This document shows positions 1 to 11,960 of a stretch of 64,000 nt of DNA, one piece after another; the stretch's first letter is position 1, and each line of letters starts with the position of its first letter. Source of the DNA: Embiotoca jacksoni (Eukaryota; Chordata; Actinopteri; Embiotocidae). The notes below the pieces were generated by a model. The model ran no database searches. It was not told where the DNA came from and was given only the letters and a program-made list of their open reading frames with translations. The translations under genes and the position numbers were made by a program. The stretch lies in assembly GCA_022577435.1 (NCBI GenBank), contig JAKOON010000009.1, positions 4,799,754 through 4,863,753 of the forward strand. Direction: 5' to 3'.

Positions 1-792
1 CCACTCCAAGACATTGACTTTGTTGTCCTCAAGCCACTTTTTAACTATTTTGGCAGTATGCTTAGGGTCATTGTCCATTTGGAAGACCCATTTGCGCCCA
101 AGTTTTAGCTTCCTGGCTGATGTCCTGAGATGTTGCCTTAATATTTCCAGGTAATGTTCTTTCTTCATGATGCCGTCTATTTTATGAAGAGCTCCAGTTC
201 CTGCTGCAGCAAAACAGCCCCACAACATGATGCTGCCACCTCCATGCTTTACAGTTGGGATGGTGTTTTCAGGTCTACAAGCTTCCCCCTTTTTCCTCCA
301 AATGTAACAGTGGTCATTATGGCCAAACAGCTCCACTTTAGTTTCATCAGACCACAGGACATGTCTCCAGAAGTTAAGGTCTTTGTCTTGGTGTCTTTTT
401 GCAAACTGTAATCTGGCTTTTTTATGTTTCTTTAGGAGTAATGGCTTCCTTCTTGCTGAGTAGCCTTTCAGCCCATGTCGGTGCAGAACTCGTTTTACTG
501 TGGATAATGACACTTTCTTACCAGCTTCAGCCATCATCTTCACAAGGTCTTTAGCTTTTGTTCTGGGGTTGATTTGCACATGTCGGACCAAAACACGTTC
601 ATCTCTGGGACACAGAGCCCGTCTCCTTCCTGAGCGGTGTGATGGCTGGACATTCCCATGTTTATACTTGTGTATAATTGTTTGCACAGATGAACGTGGC
701 ACCTTCAAGCATCTGGAAATTGCACCCAAGGATGAACCAGACTCCACGATTCTCTCCCTGATTTCTTGGCTGATTTCTTTTGACTTTCCCAT
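1..792 (-). CDS. Tc1/mariner-type transposase, N-terminal 264 codons, cut by the window edge
   Basis: This is a DDE-superfamily transposase that would cut and paste its own element at TA sites in the nucleus. Read on the minus strand from the ATG at 792-790, the frame has no stop over 264 codons and leaves the window at base 1; full-length family members are about 340 residues. The N-terminal part has the paired helix-turn-helix layout (start MGKSKEISQEIRE), followed by the GRRR-type linker (SGRRRALCPRD, about residue 54). The first catalytic Asp is D149 in LWSDETK and the second is D240 in MDNDPKHTA. The spacing of 91 residues is the one I expect for Sleeping Beauty-like Tc1 enzymes. The third catalytic residue, a Glu expected near 275, lies just outside the window, so catalytic completeness cannot be judged. 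I see no frameshift or premature stop, which is unusual for fish Tc1 copies. Confidence 0.96.
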   Translation of the reverse strand, partial: MGKSKEISQEIRERIVESGSSLGAISRCLKVPRSSVQTIIHKYKHGNVQPSHRSGRRRALCPRDERVLVRHVQINPRTKAKDLVKMMAEAGKKVSLSTVKRVLHRHGLKGYSARRKPLLLKKHKKARLQFAKRHQDKDLNFWRHVLWSDETKVELFGHNDHCYIWRKKGEACRPENTIPTVKHGGGSIMLWGCFAAAGTGALHKIDGIMKKEHYLEILRQHLRTSARKLKLGRKWVFQMDNDPKHTAKIVKKWLEDNKVNVLEW

Positions 793-956
793 GATTTCAA
801 ACAAGGAAGCAGAGTGTTTGAGGTGTGGCCTTAAAATACATCCCCAGGTGTGCCTTCAATTAACTTACATGTTGTCAGTTAACCTATCAGGAGCTTCAAA
901 AGCCATGACATCATCATCTGGGCTTGCCCACGTTGTTTAAAGACATAGTACTTTTG

Positions 957-979
957 GTGTATGTAAACTTTTGACCTCA
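957..979. repeat. Inner direct repeat of the Tc1 element
   Basis: The 14-bp core GTGTATGTAAACTT is repeated exactly as in the outer end, followed by TTGACCTC. In IR/DR Tc1 elements this inner site is bound by the paired DNA-binding domain of the transposase. Confidence 0.85.
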
Positions 980-1143
980 AAGAAAGTAATATAAAATTCT
1001 CTAAGAAATTATCTTTCTCATTATTGTGACATTTAGCAAAAGTTAAATAATTTTGGTAATCCTAACGGACCTGAAACAGGAGAGGTTTAGTCTGATTTAA
1101 CTTCAGACAGTGAGAAAAAAAGGGTTATGTGTCTTTTTGCACA

Positions 1144-1170
1144 GTGTATGTAAACTTCTGGTTTCAACTG
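1144..1170. repeat. Outer direct repeat / terminal inverted repeat of the Tc1 element
   Basis: The sequence reads GTGTATGTAAACTT then CTGGTTTCAACTG and stops directly before TA at 1171-1172. It is the outer transposase-binding site and cleavage end of the element. Confidence 0.9.
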
Positions 1171-1172
1171 TA
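1171..1172. other. TA target-site dinucleotide at the transposon boundary
   Basis: Tc1/mariner elements insert into TA and duplicate it. The element tip CAACTG is followed directly by TA. Only one side is visible, so the duplication itself is not proven. Confidence 0.75.
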
Positions 1173-2649
1173 GATACACTGAATGTTGTTCAGCAAGATA
1201 TTAAAAGTCTACTGTCGGTTCTCTTAGCAAAGGCTGTGATTTATTGGCACTCACCACTGGGCAAACACTATATGGACAGAGCTATTTTAGTCATACGCTA
1301 ATTTCCTCTCAGTACATTGTGTTCTACAGTAGAAGCCAAGCAGCAGATTATTTTAAGTGAGTATCATGTCATGCACGGCGTGGAAAAAGAATGATGTGTC
1401 ATCTGATGAACATCACTTCCTGTCGTCATTTTTCAGCCACCAAATGATTTGGTGCACACTGAAGTGTTCACCAACATTCAGCAAATGGCCAAACTAACAA
1501 TAAATCAGAAAACAGCAGGAAGAGTACGCCCCGGACCACTGAGTCAGCTCGAGAAACTTCCTGATTTATTTTCGTCCGAGCCATCAATCTCCGCAATTCC
1601 GTCAGAAAAACAGCAGTAGCTTCCGAATCCACACCGCAAGTCTTCCTTCAGTTCATAGCATCTAATGAAACTATCATTTGAGGTTTTGGTTTATGTTTGG
1701 TGGTCAAAGTTTTCAATGGCAAGATGCATTTGCCCGCATTGCACAACACAAATCCTCCTACTGCAGCATGTGTCCTCTGGGGCTGAGAGAGGCCATGCAG
1801 GCAACTGCAGATGGAGGATCACAATTTCCACATGTTCCACGCCCTGTTTTATAAAGCCTCTCAAGCTGTTAAAAGAGTGCAGGAGTCTGCTGCAGGACTG
1901 AATTTAATTGCTCATAGTACACGGACGTAGCAGGGATATACTGTTGACATTCATGTGTCTGTGCAGCAATAAAAACCTTTTCCATCTCGCCTCGTCATCC
2001 AAAATCGGACCACGATGCACTCCCAGGCCTCTCGGATAGATAAATGAGTGTGATTTGTTTTGACGGATCGGATATGGAAATGGAGCCACTGGCTGAGAGA
2101 GGTGACGCGATATCAACAACAAAAGTCAAGCAAAGAGGCGGGGAGAACGAGGAGCACCCTAGAGAGAGATCCAAAAACAGGACTACCGCTGATGATAGTT
2201 TGTCAAAGGACCAAAAAAAAACACAAAAAAACTGACGTGACACATTGATGCATCAAAAAAAAACAACCAGACAAAACATAAAGTCTTGTTACGTGGATAC
2301 AAAACGCACGCATTTTGGAGATGCGTATTGACACACAAACACCCCAAAAGTAAGACAACCCACAGCTGGTGTCTTGTGCTATATGAGCAGCAGTTATATG
2401 ACAAGGCAGTTCAGAGGCATGAGAAACCGGTCACAAAAAGAAATGTAGTGTGTGAGCATTCTGACCTGGAATTTTGAGCTTTGGTGGCCGAACCACCTAA
2501 ACACAGCAAGAGTGTGCTCTAACCTGCACCGTGAAAGCATTATGAATGGTCTTTACCAAACATGTCCACTAAAAAGGCATTTGTCAGAACCTTCTAAAGT
2601 TGGCAACTTGAGCTGGCCCTCAGCATGGAACACTTCCTGAGGGCCAAAG

Positions 2650-2679
2650 GTCTGAGTGACCAGGCCAGGTCACTCAGAC
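2650..2679. repeat. Perfect inverted repeat, 12-bp arms, 6-bp loop
   Basis: The left arm GTCTGAGTGACC at 2650-2661 is followed by AGGCCA and then GGTCACTCAGAC at 2668-2679. No U-run follows on either strand and no gene is near, so this is not evidently a terminator. It could form a hairpin or serve as a dyad protein-binding site. Confidence 0.85.
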
Positions 2680-5600
2680 TGTGTTGGGCAGTCGGGTAAG
2701 GGTTAAGGTCACAACTTGAGGAAACACAAGACATCCATCTAATCTTCTCTGCCTAAATGAAGGAATCCATGACCTCTGCTACGCCGCACAAGAAAACACT
2801 TGAGCCCCAAAGACAGCAGCATATATATCATGAATCATTAAAGGCGTTAATGACGAGAGGGTTGGGTCGGGGAAAGGACGAGTAAAAGGGCAGCCGTTTA
2901 TTTTTATCACAGAAATTACAGGTAAATAAATGATCAAGGGCAAATTCAAAACTTTGCTAACAACCTCAGGTGTCCGATGTGTGCGTTAAAGGTTTCTAAG
3001 ACAGAAGAGGGCTGGGATTTCCACAGCAGCTGGGGCTAATTATACCGCGATAGCACCAGAAGCTGTCCAGCAAACAAAAGCGGAGTTGAGATGTAGGACA
3101 GACGTATTGGATATACAGCTCGAAACATTAGCCTCCTATTCAGCTATGAAACCTCCTACCGGTCGAGCGGGATGACTGAGGACGACAGGGATGCCTAATG
3201 TGACTTTCATTAACGACATGCTAAAGGCTAGGAGCTGAGGCAGGCCAAGCTCAAATTGAAAAGTGTTGAAGCATAACTGTGTCGGATGCCCAGTTTCCTA
3301 GCCCCCATAGTCTGACTGATTGAATTCCTGCCTCGCCCACAGAAGGAATTCCTAAGCTTTGCTTATTCCCACATCAAGTGGGTGGGTTCGGCTGGTTTGA
3401 AGGGTCTAACTAACCTGCCGTGAACCGCCAATGTTGCACAAAAGCGAGTCCATAATAAATTAACCTTAAGGGCATCGTGTAGCAGTAAACCAATTCTTTT
3501 TATGCCTTTATTTCATATGGTGACGGCGGAGGCAGAACGTCCGTGTGGGTTAAGAGGACCGGGGGAATGAACATGGGCTGAAGTTGTGCCAGTTCGGAGA
3601 GTCAAACCAGGGAGTCACTTCTCAGAGCACACGCACCAATGTGGTAAACACCCGAAAGCCTCCATTGTCGGGTCACCCACATTAAAGCACACCTAACAAA
3701 CTGGAATAATTCTCTTGAGAACTCATACAAATAGTACTCAAGACAACCAATTAAACACACAAGACGACATAAGTATATGAAGTCAGGACCAAAATCTGGG
3801 ATCTATTCAGTGGAAAATCTATGCTTTATTATTGATAATTAAGTGAACATTTAATAAAATGACCAAAATGACTTAACCTACAGCTGCTATTTCTACATTT
3901 CCTTACTCAGGTTGTTGGACCAGCAGCTTTTAGTAGTTGTTCGATCCAGACTGGGTTTTCTCTTTGGAACAGCCTCCACCTCCATATTAGGTCATTAGCT
4001 TCACTAAACCTCAATTGGAAACATCTTTATTCTATTTTCATTCACATTTCCAGATTAGACTAAATTTTAATTCTGACTATATTGTTTCACTATTAATGAC
4101 TCCTCGTGTAGATCTCCAGTAGCTGTTCTGGCTAAATATTGTTCAAACTGATTCGAATTTTAGTTTTATGACTCCATTTTTAATCTGTCTTAATCTGTCT
4201 ATGATGTGTTTTGATTCTGCCAGTGTATGCCGTCTTTAAATATGCTATTTAAAACCACTGACTAGACCCAAACATACTTCAACCTGAATTTACACCTTCA
4301 ATTAGCACTGCTGCTCCTTTATTTCACAAACTGGTCGAGCTACCTGCGGCGGTCTACAGCTGTTCACACATCCAGTGGGGTGAGGGTCAGGAGGTCCAGG
4401 TAGAAGACGTGGTGCGATGCTGTTGAAGGAGCTAAATAAAACTATTTGCATACATTTAATGACAGGATGAGCCGAGGTGTCAGGCTGTAGGGGAGGATTG
4501 TAGCTGCTAATTAGTGGTAGAGTCTAAAATTTAAAAAAAAGACTCTCCAGCATGAAGGGCCTTGTTAGCTTAACAGTCAAACCTGAGTGGTCCGGCTGAG
4601 GGGTTGGCTGGCTGCTGCAGAGCAGTCTTCGCTCACTGACATCGATAGGGGCTCCACAGGAGGGTTCAGGAAACAATGGTGTTGACAAGCAGTATCAGGC
4701 CTAGCAGCATGAAGGCAGGGCCAAACGATTCCATTTCCCAGCCAATTCCATTATCAGGACACACAGACTTTACTAATGCCTGAAAACAGACAATACACAA
4801 CCATCCTTCTAATTAAGCCCTTGAGCAGCGCTGCTTAGTGCACCGGCATATCTGTGTTGGATGCCTGCGAACAGCCTGATTGGATTCATCAGCACTTTTA
4901 ATGTGCTCCTGTTTCCTCCCATAGGCCTCTAAAAGACTACCATCTGAATTCAATGGCCCATCCAATACATGCATGTTTAAAGCCCTGAGAGGCAGATTGG
5001 GGTATTGAGGCTGCCAGTTATGTCTTCAGGAATACGAAATCTGACAACCGCCCGTGTTAATGACAATGCGGACTAGAGACGAACAAGTCTGTCGAAAATT
5101 ATTATCTCTATGTATTGTAATGCTAAACGCTGTGATCAAGAGCTTTTTATTATTCGCAGTTTTAGTAAACAAACAGCAGTATCTTCTTTCTTCTTTGGCA
5201 ATATTAACATAAACCAAACCTCTACAAACATTGTTCTCTGTTTGAGCTCATATTGATAGTTTCCTGACCTTAATATAAACTTTGCACAAACGTGCAGCGA
5301 TTTCCTACCCAGAACAACGCACATGAAACTAAAGTGGGAGGAGACAAGTTTGTTTGTATACCATTTGCATATTAGCCTTTTTAATTTAAGCAACATAACA
5401 TCTCATAAGAATTGCTAAGAAAGTGCTCGAAAAACACAAAATAACCTCATTGCAAAACACATTTAGATGGAGGGTGTTTTGCACTGGCAAATTCTGGCGA
5501 TTTGATATTTATCAAAATATAGCAGTTTTGATTCAATATATTGTGATATACTGTGTTTGTTTGGTTATTTTATATAATTTTAGGGGGAAAAAAATAATCT

Positions 5601-6339
5601 TGATTACCCCAATAATCTAACATGGTTACTTTGATTAAGTTATACACAAGAAACATCAAGCTGATGAATAAACTTTAAATCATAAGGACTTCTGTGGCAA
5701 TAAATCATCAGAAGAAAAATTCCACAACTTTGTCCGGATAGTCGTGTAAAGTGGATTATTATGAAACTGTCAATACTATCTGCAATTAAGAAATGAAAGT
5801 CCGCTTTCTGCTCCTAAATTGACCAGCTCAGACCATAAAACGGAATATTATTGAATCTACAGAAGAAATAACATGAGACAATTACAGATGTGAGAAGAAG
5901 CAACACTGGCATAATTCTGATATAATAGAGATGGAGAGGGAGAGTGGATTCAGTTAAGTCCTGCTTTTTTTGCATTCTCAAGACGTCGAAAATGAGTGAC
6001 ACATTATCATTTTAGAGAGGCTCTCTTCCCAAAGATAAAAGACGTTAATGACCAAAGGCCGAGGAAGAGTGAGGGTCAAGACGGCGAGAGATAAACTGAG
6101 CGGAACAACCTAAAAATGGTCATTTAGTGAATGGCTTTGAAGAGATGTGGACCCACAATACCCCGGGGCGATCAAAATTAATTAAATGCTGCATGGCAAC
6201 GCACATTTATAGTGTCTGCTTGTTTTTGTGTTTTTTTTAGAATGAAGCACATTAAGGATGTGAAAACTAAAAGCTCTCCTTTCTTTAATTTTCAAGAAAA
6301 CTATTCTCTTTGGGGATGTGCATCTGCTCGAGTGTTTGA

Positions 6340-6520
6340 AATGACAGAGGCAGATTTTCTGTGTATAATTATATCCGGGTAATTAGCATATGTGCGAGGG
6401 TGAGTATATTCATTTACATTTCATAAAAAGCTCCTTTAATAACAAACGCTCCATGATTTCCTGATGACACATGTGGCTCTGCTGATGTGCTATTGGTGCT
6501 GATAAAGGAGTTTTAACATT
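6340..6520. promoter_or_regulatory. Enhancer-like block (candidate conserved non-coding element)
   Basis: The block has a homeodomain core in GGTAATTAGCATATG at about 6378-6392, CATTTACATTTCAT after it, and no repeat character. This is motif-based only; conservation cannot be seen from one sequence. Confidence 0.3.
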
Positions 6521-8342
6521 AGACAATATGTCTGTGACACACCCAGCTTCAGAGGCATTGGAGCCGTTAAGCGAAAACCTTCATCATTCATTTAAACCCA
6601 AGTTACTTTAAGTGCTGTTGACCTCCGTCAAGTATTTCAACTTCTGTAATTGTTCTCGAGTACAATGAAGCAGCTTCCCCTTCTCAGTGCGTGCTTTCTC
6701 AAGATTTGTCCTCGAGTTCAACGACCCTCTATGGCACATCTTTACAAACCAGGCCGTGCACCGTGCGAGTCATTCGGCGTGGCAATCGAGCAAACCATAA
6801 AGCATCCAACAAAGTGACGAGCCGTGTTTTAACAAAACTGTGCATGAGTGCCAACAACATTCCCCCGAGGAACAATTAAGGTTTAGATGGAAATGATTCA
6901 CTCGCAAAGATCCACACAGAAAAAATACGAGCAGCGATCAAGAAGTTCGGAGGTTCTTCCCCGTTGTGATGGGCACGGTGCACGAGGAGGCAATAACTTT
7001 CCCACTTGGTTGCGCTCCTGACCTGACACGACATTTCAAGTCTTGGACAGTGATCGTCTCAGACTTGGAAAAACAAATGTCCCTCAAAACACCTCGTTGC
7101 TTCATTGCCAAAGGCTCTCTGACGCATTCCACTGCAGGTTTCTTGGGTTTGACACACAGGTGTAAATGTGGATCAGGCGATGTAACCTGGAATACTCACT
7201 CATGAGGGTCATTGCTTTCCGCCTGCTCCGAGTTCACCGCTGTACTGCTTTCCGTTTGTGCGCGACAGAAGTTTCCTTAATTTTTTTGATTGTCCTTTGT
7301 ACGACTGCATGAAGAAGTCTGAGAGAGACTGCAGTGCAATCAAAGGGAAATACAGTATGTGGAAAGAATAAATCTTTGAAATACCAGCATATTTCTGATC
7401 TGGAAGACGCTCTCCACTCAGTCCTTTTTCTCTCCATCAAGTTGACGATTAGCTGAACCCCAGATATATCGATAACATTTGCTATAAAATGGTGAAAACT
7501 TAACCGTGCATACAGGGACAAGGTAAGACTTTTCTCAGTGTGTTCATCAGAAAAGTGTCTCTGAATCTCATTCCTCTTTCTCCCATCACACACATGCAGT
7601 ACGAAGGCCTTTCACCCAGGAATGTGGACTTCCAGCCAGAGCCTTTCCCCATCATGGCTTGCGGCTGAACTTGGAGTTCACTGTTTGAGGGGGCATCTGA
7701 ACTGGTCCCTCTGCATACTGGGTCTGGAATGGAAAAAGCTGCCAATTTCCTCTTAAAACAAAAAAAAAAAACTAAAGGAGAAACATAAACCTTTTCAGTA
7801 ACGGAGTTGCCTGCTGCGCACTGAATAAAATGTGGGTTTGAATTTTCCTCAAGGCAGGGGACCCCGACATAACTGCATCTCAGGTATAACGTACATATTT
7901 AATCCAACCGCCCTAATAAGTTTAAGTACATCTATCGACTATCCCAAGGTGCCTGTGGACTGCAGGCGGGAGAGGATATGGATACGCCTGTGCTGTGTCA
8001 GATACTGTGTAGGTTAGAGTGATTATGTGAAAGGTCAGGGTCTTTTTGCACCTCGGTGAAGGAGGAATGTGATAACAATACAAATTTCCCACAAGTCTGC
8101 ACCGGCCATACCAATGCTGTGCATTCCTCCTGCAAACGCTGGCAAAAGACAAGTAAGTACAGCAAGTGGGCGGGAAGAACAAAGCGTATATTCACGGTGG
8201 AGCATGCACAGCTGAAAACGATGCAAAAAGACACACACAAAAAAAAAAATAAATAAATAAAAAATTCAAATTGATTGGATCTCTTTTCACAAGGTATACA
8301 ATCATAATGACAGCAGGGTGTACCGTGAGCCGTCTGTCTGTC

Positions 8343-8348
<6 letters not shown>

Positions 8349-8389
<41 letters not shown>
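8349..8389. repeat. (TG)n microsatellite
   Basis: An uninterrupted TG dinucleotide run of about 41 bp. It creates false open frames of Cys/Val and His/Thr repeats on both strands. Confidence 0.98.
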
Positions 8390-8390
<1 letters not shown>

Positions 8391-8469
8391 GAAGGTCTCC
8401 TCCTCCACATAAACACACCACACGCTCTACGTGCATATCTCTCCATCTGCTGGAAGGGATCAGGCCGGT

Positions 8470-8850
8470 CCTCCCTCCCTCCCTCTCCCCTGCTCTACCT
8501 CACTTCGCTAGAGGGAGAGATAGTGTAGATAAAAGAGGGCATTTAAGCACTGCCACTTGTGGAGAGGTCTCGTCTCCAAGCCTCCGGTGGTGTTCCGGCG
8601 CACAGCTGAGATTGAAGGCGAATCACAGACACAGCTCGAGGCCGAGCTGCTTTCTGCAGCAGTACCGGTGTTATAGACTTCTATGCGCACAGGCGCACAA
8701 GGAAGAAGGAGAGAAATGGAGTGGAAAGACTGAGAGGGAGGGCGGTGAACGGAAAGAGGACGAGGAGGATGAGGAGGAGGAGGAGGAGAGAGGAGAGGAC
8801 AATATCTTTATCCATCATAACGAAAGACGGAAATGCTGAGGCTCCATGCC
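8470..8850 (+). promoter_or_regulatory. GC-rich promoter-like segment with a TATA-like box
   Basis: A pyrimidine-rich stretch (CCTCCCTCCCTCCC) precedes GATAAAAG near 8527. About 30-200 bp further on the sequence becomes CpG-containing and ends in a purine-rich GAGGAGGA run (about 8757-8800). No coding exon with good splice sites follows, so this may be a 5' UTR or an enhancer-like element. Weak call. Confidence 0.2.
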
Positions 8851-9882
8851 GCCTAGAATGCTAATATGCGAGACGCGGCCTGAAAGCAGCAAAGAGCAGG
8901 GCATCATGAAGAGACCGGGCTCGTGCAAAACACACGGGCGAAAGGCTAACTCCCTGACATTCATCAAGGGGCTCAGATTTGATTCCAAGCCAAACACAAG
9001 TCTCGATTTCTTCCTTCCTCGCTCGTTTCCTTCCAGACAGACAGTCGCGCAGATAGATACGGTCTATCTCTTCATTCCCCGACTTACATCCTGCTGGCCC
9101 CTGTGCTCTCTACAAATCTCTGACAGGGGGAAAGAAGAAAAAAAAAAAAAAAAAAAAAGGTGCCAGTAGTAATTCCATTGCTCATTATTCTTCATTACAG
9201 AGGAGAAAAGCACCCACGGCTAGATGATATTTGCTGTTAACTAAAGTTTCTGAGACAATTAAGCTCAGGTTGTTAAAATGAATCATTGTTGCGTCCATAA
9301 CCGTGGAGGCCAGCAAAAGCGCCGGCATTTATGGTTTGTTTATTTGAACGCCTCCCGTGGATATCGACCCGGCCCTGTTGTAAACAGCAGGATAAGGCCC
9401 TCCGCGATCGTTGGGTGGATTTACTTTCTGCACAGGGATGAGCCATCCAATTGTGACCTAGATTAGACACGCAGGGTGGGAAAACACAGGCTCTCTCTTT
9501 CTAATGATTGCAGTAGATTTATCAGAGCAAACTTCTTCTTAATGAATCACATGACCGTTTCAACCTTTTTCCTGTGCGTTGGACAGTGCTGATAGCTTAA
9601 GTCTATATGGAAGATATGACTTGTAATTTCAGTCATTTCCTTGTCTGTGAAACCCTTATAAAAAGCATAGCCGTGTTCTTGCTGCTTGTTGTCCTTCCAT
9701 CGATGACTAACTGTAAACATCAGACACTCGTAGGATCTGATGGGAACCGTTATTATGCTAATCTAAGCAGTTTCTGTTTCACACTCTTGCTGAAACAAGC
9801 TGCATAAAACTTGCTTCAATTGCCCCCAAAATGGAGACATGCCTTTTATGAATTTTGTTTTTCATTTTGTTCCTTCAATGCC

Positions 9883-9925
9883 TTTTTTTTTTTTTTTTTT
9901 GGGGGGGGGGGGGGGGGGAGGGGGG
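9883..9925. repeat. Poly(T)-poly(G) tract
   Basis: Eighteen T at 9883-9900 are joined directly to eighteen G, an A and six more G (9901-9925). On the plus strand the G run could form a quadruplex; it may also be a site of assembly slippage. Confidence 0.95.
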
Positions 9926-10363
9926 TTATTGTTGTGCATTGTGCGCAACTGGATCCTATATCCGGCTTAAATTAATTGGCCAACTTCCTTTTTAATAGGC
10001 CTTATGGTCTGCCTCTTAGGAGCAACCAGAAACTAATAGCCCCGGTCACGCTGCATGAAAACCATATAAACATCCCTGGCCCGTTTCACAGAAAAATATA
10101 GTTGCATTCCATCACTTTGGTTTTTTTTTTTTTTTTTTCCCCTCCTCCACTTTCTCAACTGATGAGACCGGCACTCTCTCTTCAAAGGCACTGCAGCTGA
10201 GACCATGATACATATTTATGTTGTCACGCTTGGCTGTTTATGGTTGGTATTTCACATTAAACCTTTGCCTGGTTTGTGTTGAGAAACAGGACACCTGAGA
10301 GACATATGGTGGGGAGCTCTGCCGATGTGAGCATGAATATGCCAAACCTGAGAGGACATACCA

Positions 10364-10419
10364 GACACACACACACACACACGCACGCACGCACGCACGC
10401 ACACCACACACACACACAA
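10364..10419. repeat. Compound (CA)n-(GCAC)n-(CA)n microsatellite
   Basis: CA dinucleotides surround a block of GCAC tetranucleotides at about 10382-10401. Confidence 0.97.
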
Positions 10420-11499
10420 GTGCAATTTCTAGGACCTCGGTTAGGCCTCTGAGGACTCTGGTAATACCCTGCATAATACCCCACATCACTTACCGAGAGC
10501 AACTGCAGCAGACAGACTCATTTAGAATGGATGTGCTTCAGGCAGCTATAAGGAATTCTATTATTGCTCTCAAAGAAACCAAGTATCTATATGGAAATTT
10601 TTCTCTGCCTAATGTATGGCTCTGCTGGATAGTTACACGATAATTCCAGTGTAATTAATGGTTTCTCTGGACAAGGGGTGATTAATGCAGAAGCAGCCAC
10701 TGAGCATATATGAATTTTTATTTCCAACTATTGGAATATTTATCGAACATTTTGGTTAACAAGTTTAGTTTCCAAGACGGATTATAGGGACACCACAACG
10801 ATTTCATTTTTGCACATTTGTTTTTCTGGAAGCCTCTAGTATACGACAAAAACATAATTGCAGGTGGACTACATGGTCATTTTACTGTGCACAAGCACAC
10901 ATGTTGAAAATGACAAAATGATTATATTTAATGAACCAAGACAGACCAAACATTCACAGCAGCTGAATAACTAAACAAAAAAAAAAGGCAAACGGCAAAG
11001 CATAAACAAGCACTTTTAAAAAAAAAACATTGGTCCTTCCAACTATAATAAGAGTATTTAAGTTAGTAATAGTACATGGGATCTTCTTGAAGTGAAGAAA
11101 GCTCAGAATAAGCGTCCAAAGTGAGAAGAAAAAAAAAGATGATAAAACAACAAAAGCAATTATAAATAGGTTTTATTGAGCCCTATTCAAATGATATGGA
11201 TGATAGGTGATACTTAATGTATATATACTTAACATATGTCCAGTATTTTGAATGACACAACCACATTAAGCGAGTTTCAGCACTCTGCTTCAAATTCCGG
11301 CAAAAATTCTTTCCACACGGCCGCCTGCAAGAGTCGAGCAACGCTTCTGCAGTACGTGAACGCATATTTAGGTGCAACAGAATCTGCACATCTCCGTTTC
11401 TCGGTCTGCCCCCCCTCCCCCCCCCCCCCCACCCAGTCCATTTTCTCCATTTTGCCATCTCACTCACCCCCTGCCTCTCCATCACTCCTCTTTCTCCAT

Positions 11500-11960
11500 C
11501 TGTTATTAGCAGTTCTTTAATAATGAACCCTACAGGCGTTCTCTTCATTAGGCAGGCGAGGGGAGAGAGGCCAGCTCGCCAGGCTGACCCTGCTACACTC
11601 TCCTCATCGGGGATCTGGCACAGGAATTTTAATAGGAGAGCAACGCAGGCAGGCAGGTCAGTCCCGGAGACACACTGTGCATGCCAATCTGAGCTGACCA
11701 ACCGGCGTGAACACAGCGAGTGTGCTGCGCTGCTATAGCCTGACAGTCTGTAACGAGCACGGAGGAAGGGAAGGCAGACGGCGAAAGGATGACGGCGGGC
11801 GGGAAAGCAGTGGTGAAGGGATCAAGAGGGAACAAACGCCGAGGCACCGAGTAGCCAGTCAGGTGAGAGGAGAGGAGGGTCCGCGGGAAGGCCAGGGTGA
11901 AAAGGAGCCGGTGGCAAACCGAGACGATCCTTGCGGTGCTCGCCATACTAATGAAGCAGG
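11500..11960. promoter_or_regulatory. CpG-enriched enhancer- or promoter-like block
   Basis: The sequence is richer in G+C and CpG than its surroundings. It includes CTTTAATAATGAACC near 11515 and CAG|GTGAGA at about 11861-11866, which resembles a plus-strand splice donor. It could be a 5' non-coding exon or an enhancer; there is no coding frame with support. Confidence 0.25.

Larger units (their letters stand above)
1..1170 (-). mobile_element. Tc1-like DNA transposon, partial (transposase plus the end upstream of it)
   Basis: The transposase frame is followed by about 380 bp of non-coding DNA ending in a terminal inverted repeat. The outer end is 1144-1170, with the motif GTGTATGTAAACTT and the terminal bases CAACTG. 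A second copy of the same core lies at 957-970, giving the inner/outer direct-repeat pair (IR/DR) known from Sleeping Beauty-like elements, here 187 bp apart. The bases after the tip are TA, the expected target. The other end lies left of the window. An IR/DR end together with an uninterrupted coding frame suggests a relatively young insertion. Confidence 0.93.
1173..8340. other. Non-coding DNA, no gene seen
   Basis: All open frames here are short (under 120 codons), lack recognisable domains and lack good splice borders. The stretch contains a 12-bp-arm hairpin at 2650-2679 and an enhancer-like block at about 6340-6520. The rest is AT-rich unique sequence in which I see nothing further. Confidence 0.7.

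Noticed and set aside
154..940. Plus-strand frames of 85 and 146 codons
   Set aside because: They are antisense shadows of the Tc1 transposase.
3322..3351. GAATTCCT ... AGGAATTC inverted repeat
   Set aside because: Only 8-bp arms around an EcoRI-like palindrome with a 14-base spacer; within chance expectation for 64 kb.
11183..11701. 172-codon minus-strand open frame
   Set aside because: No domain; part of it crosses a poly(C)/poly(G) tract, and the region looks regulatory rather than coding.
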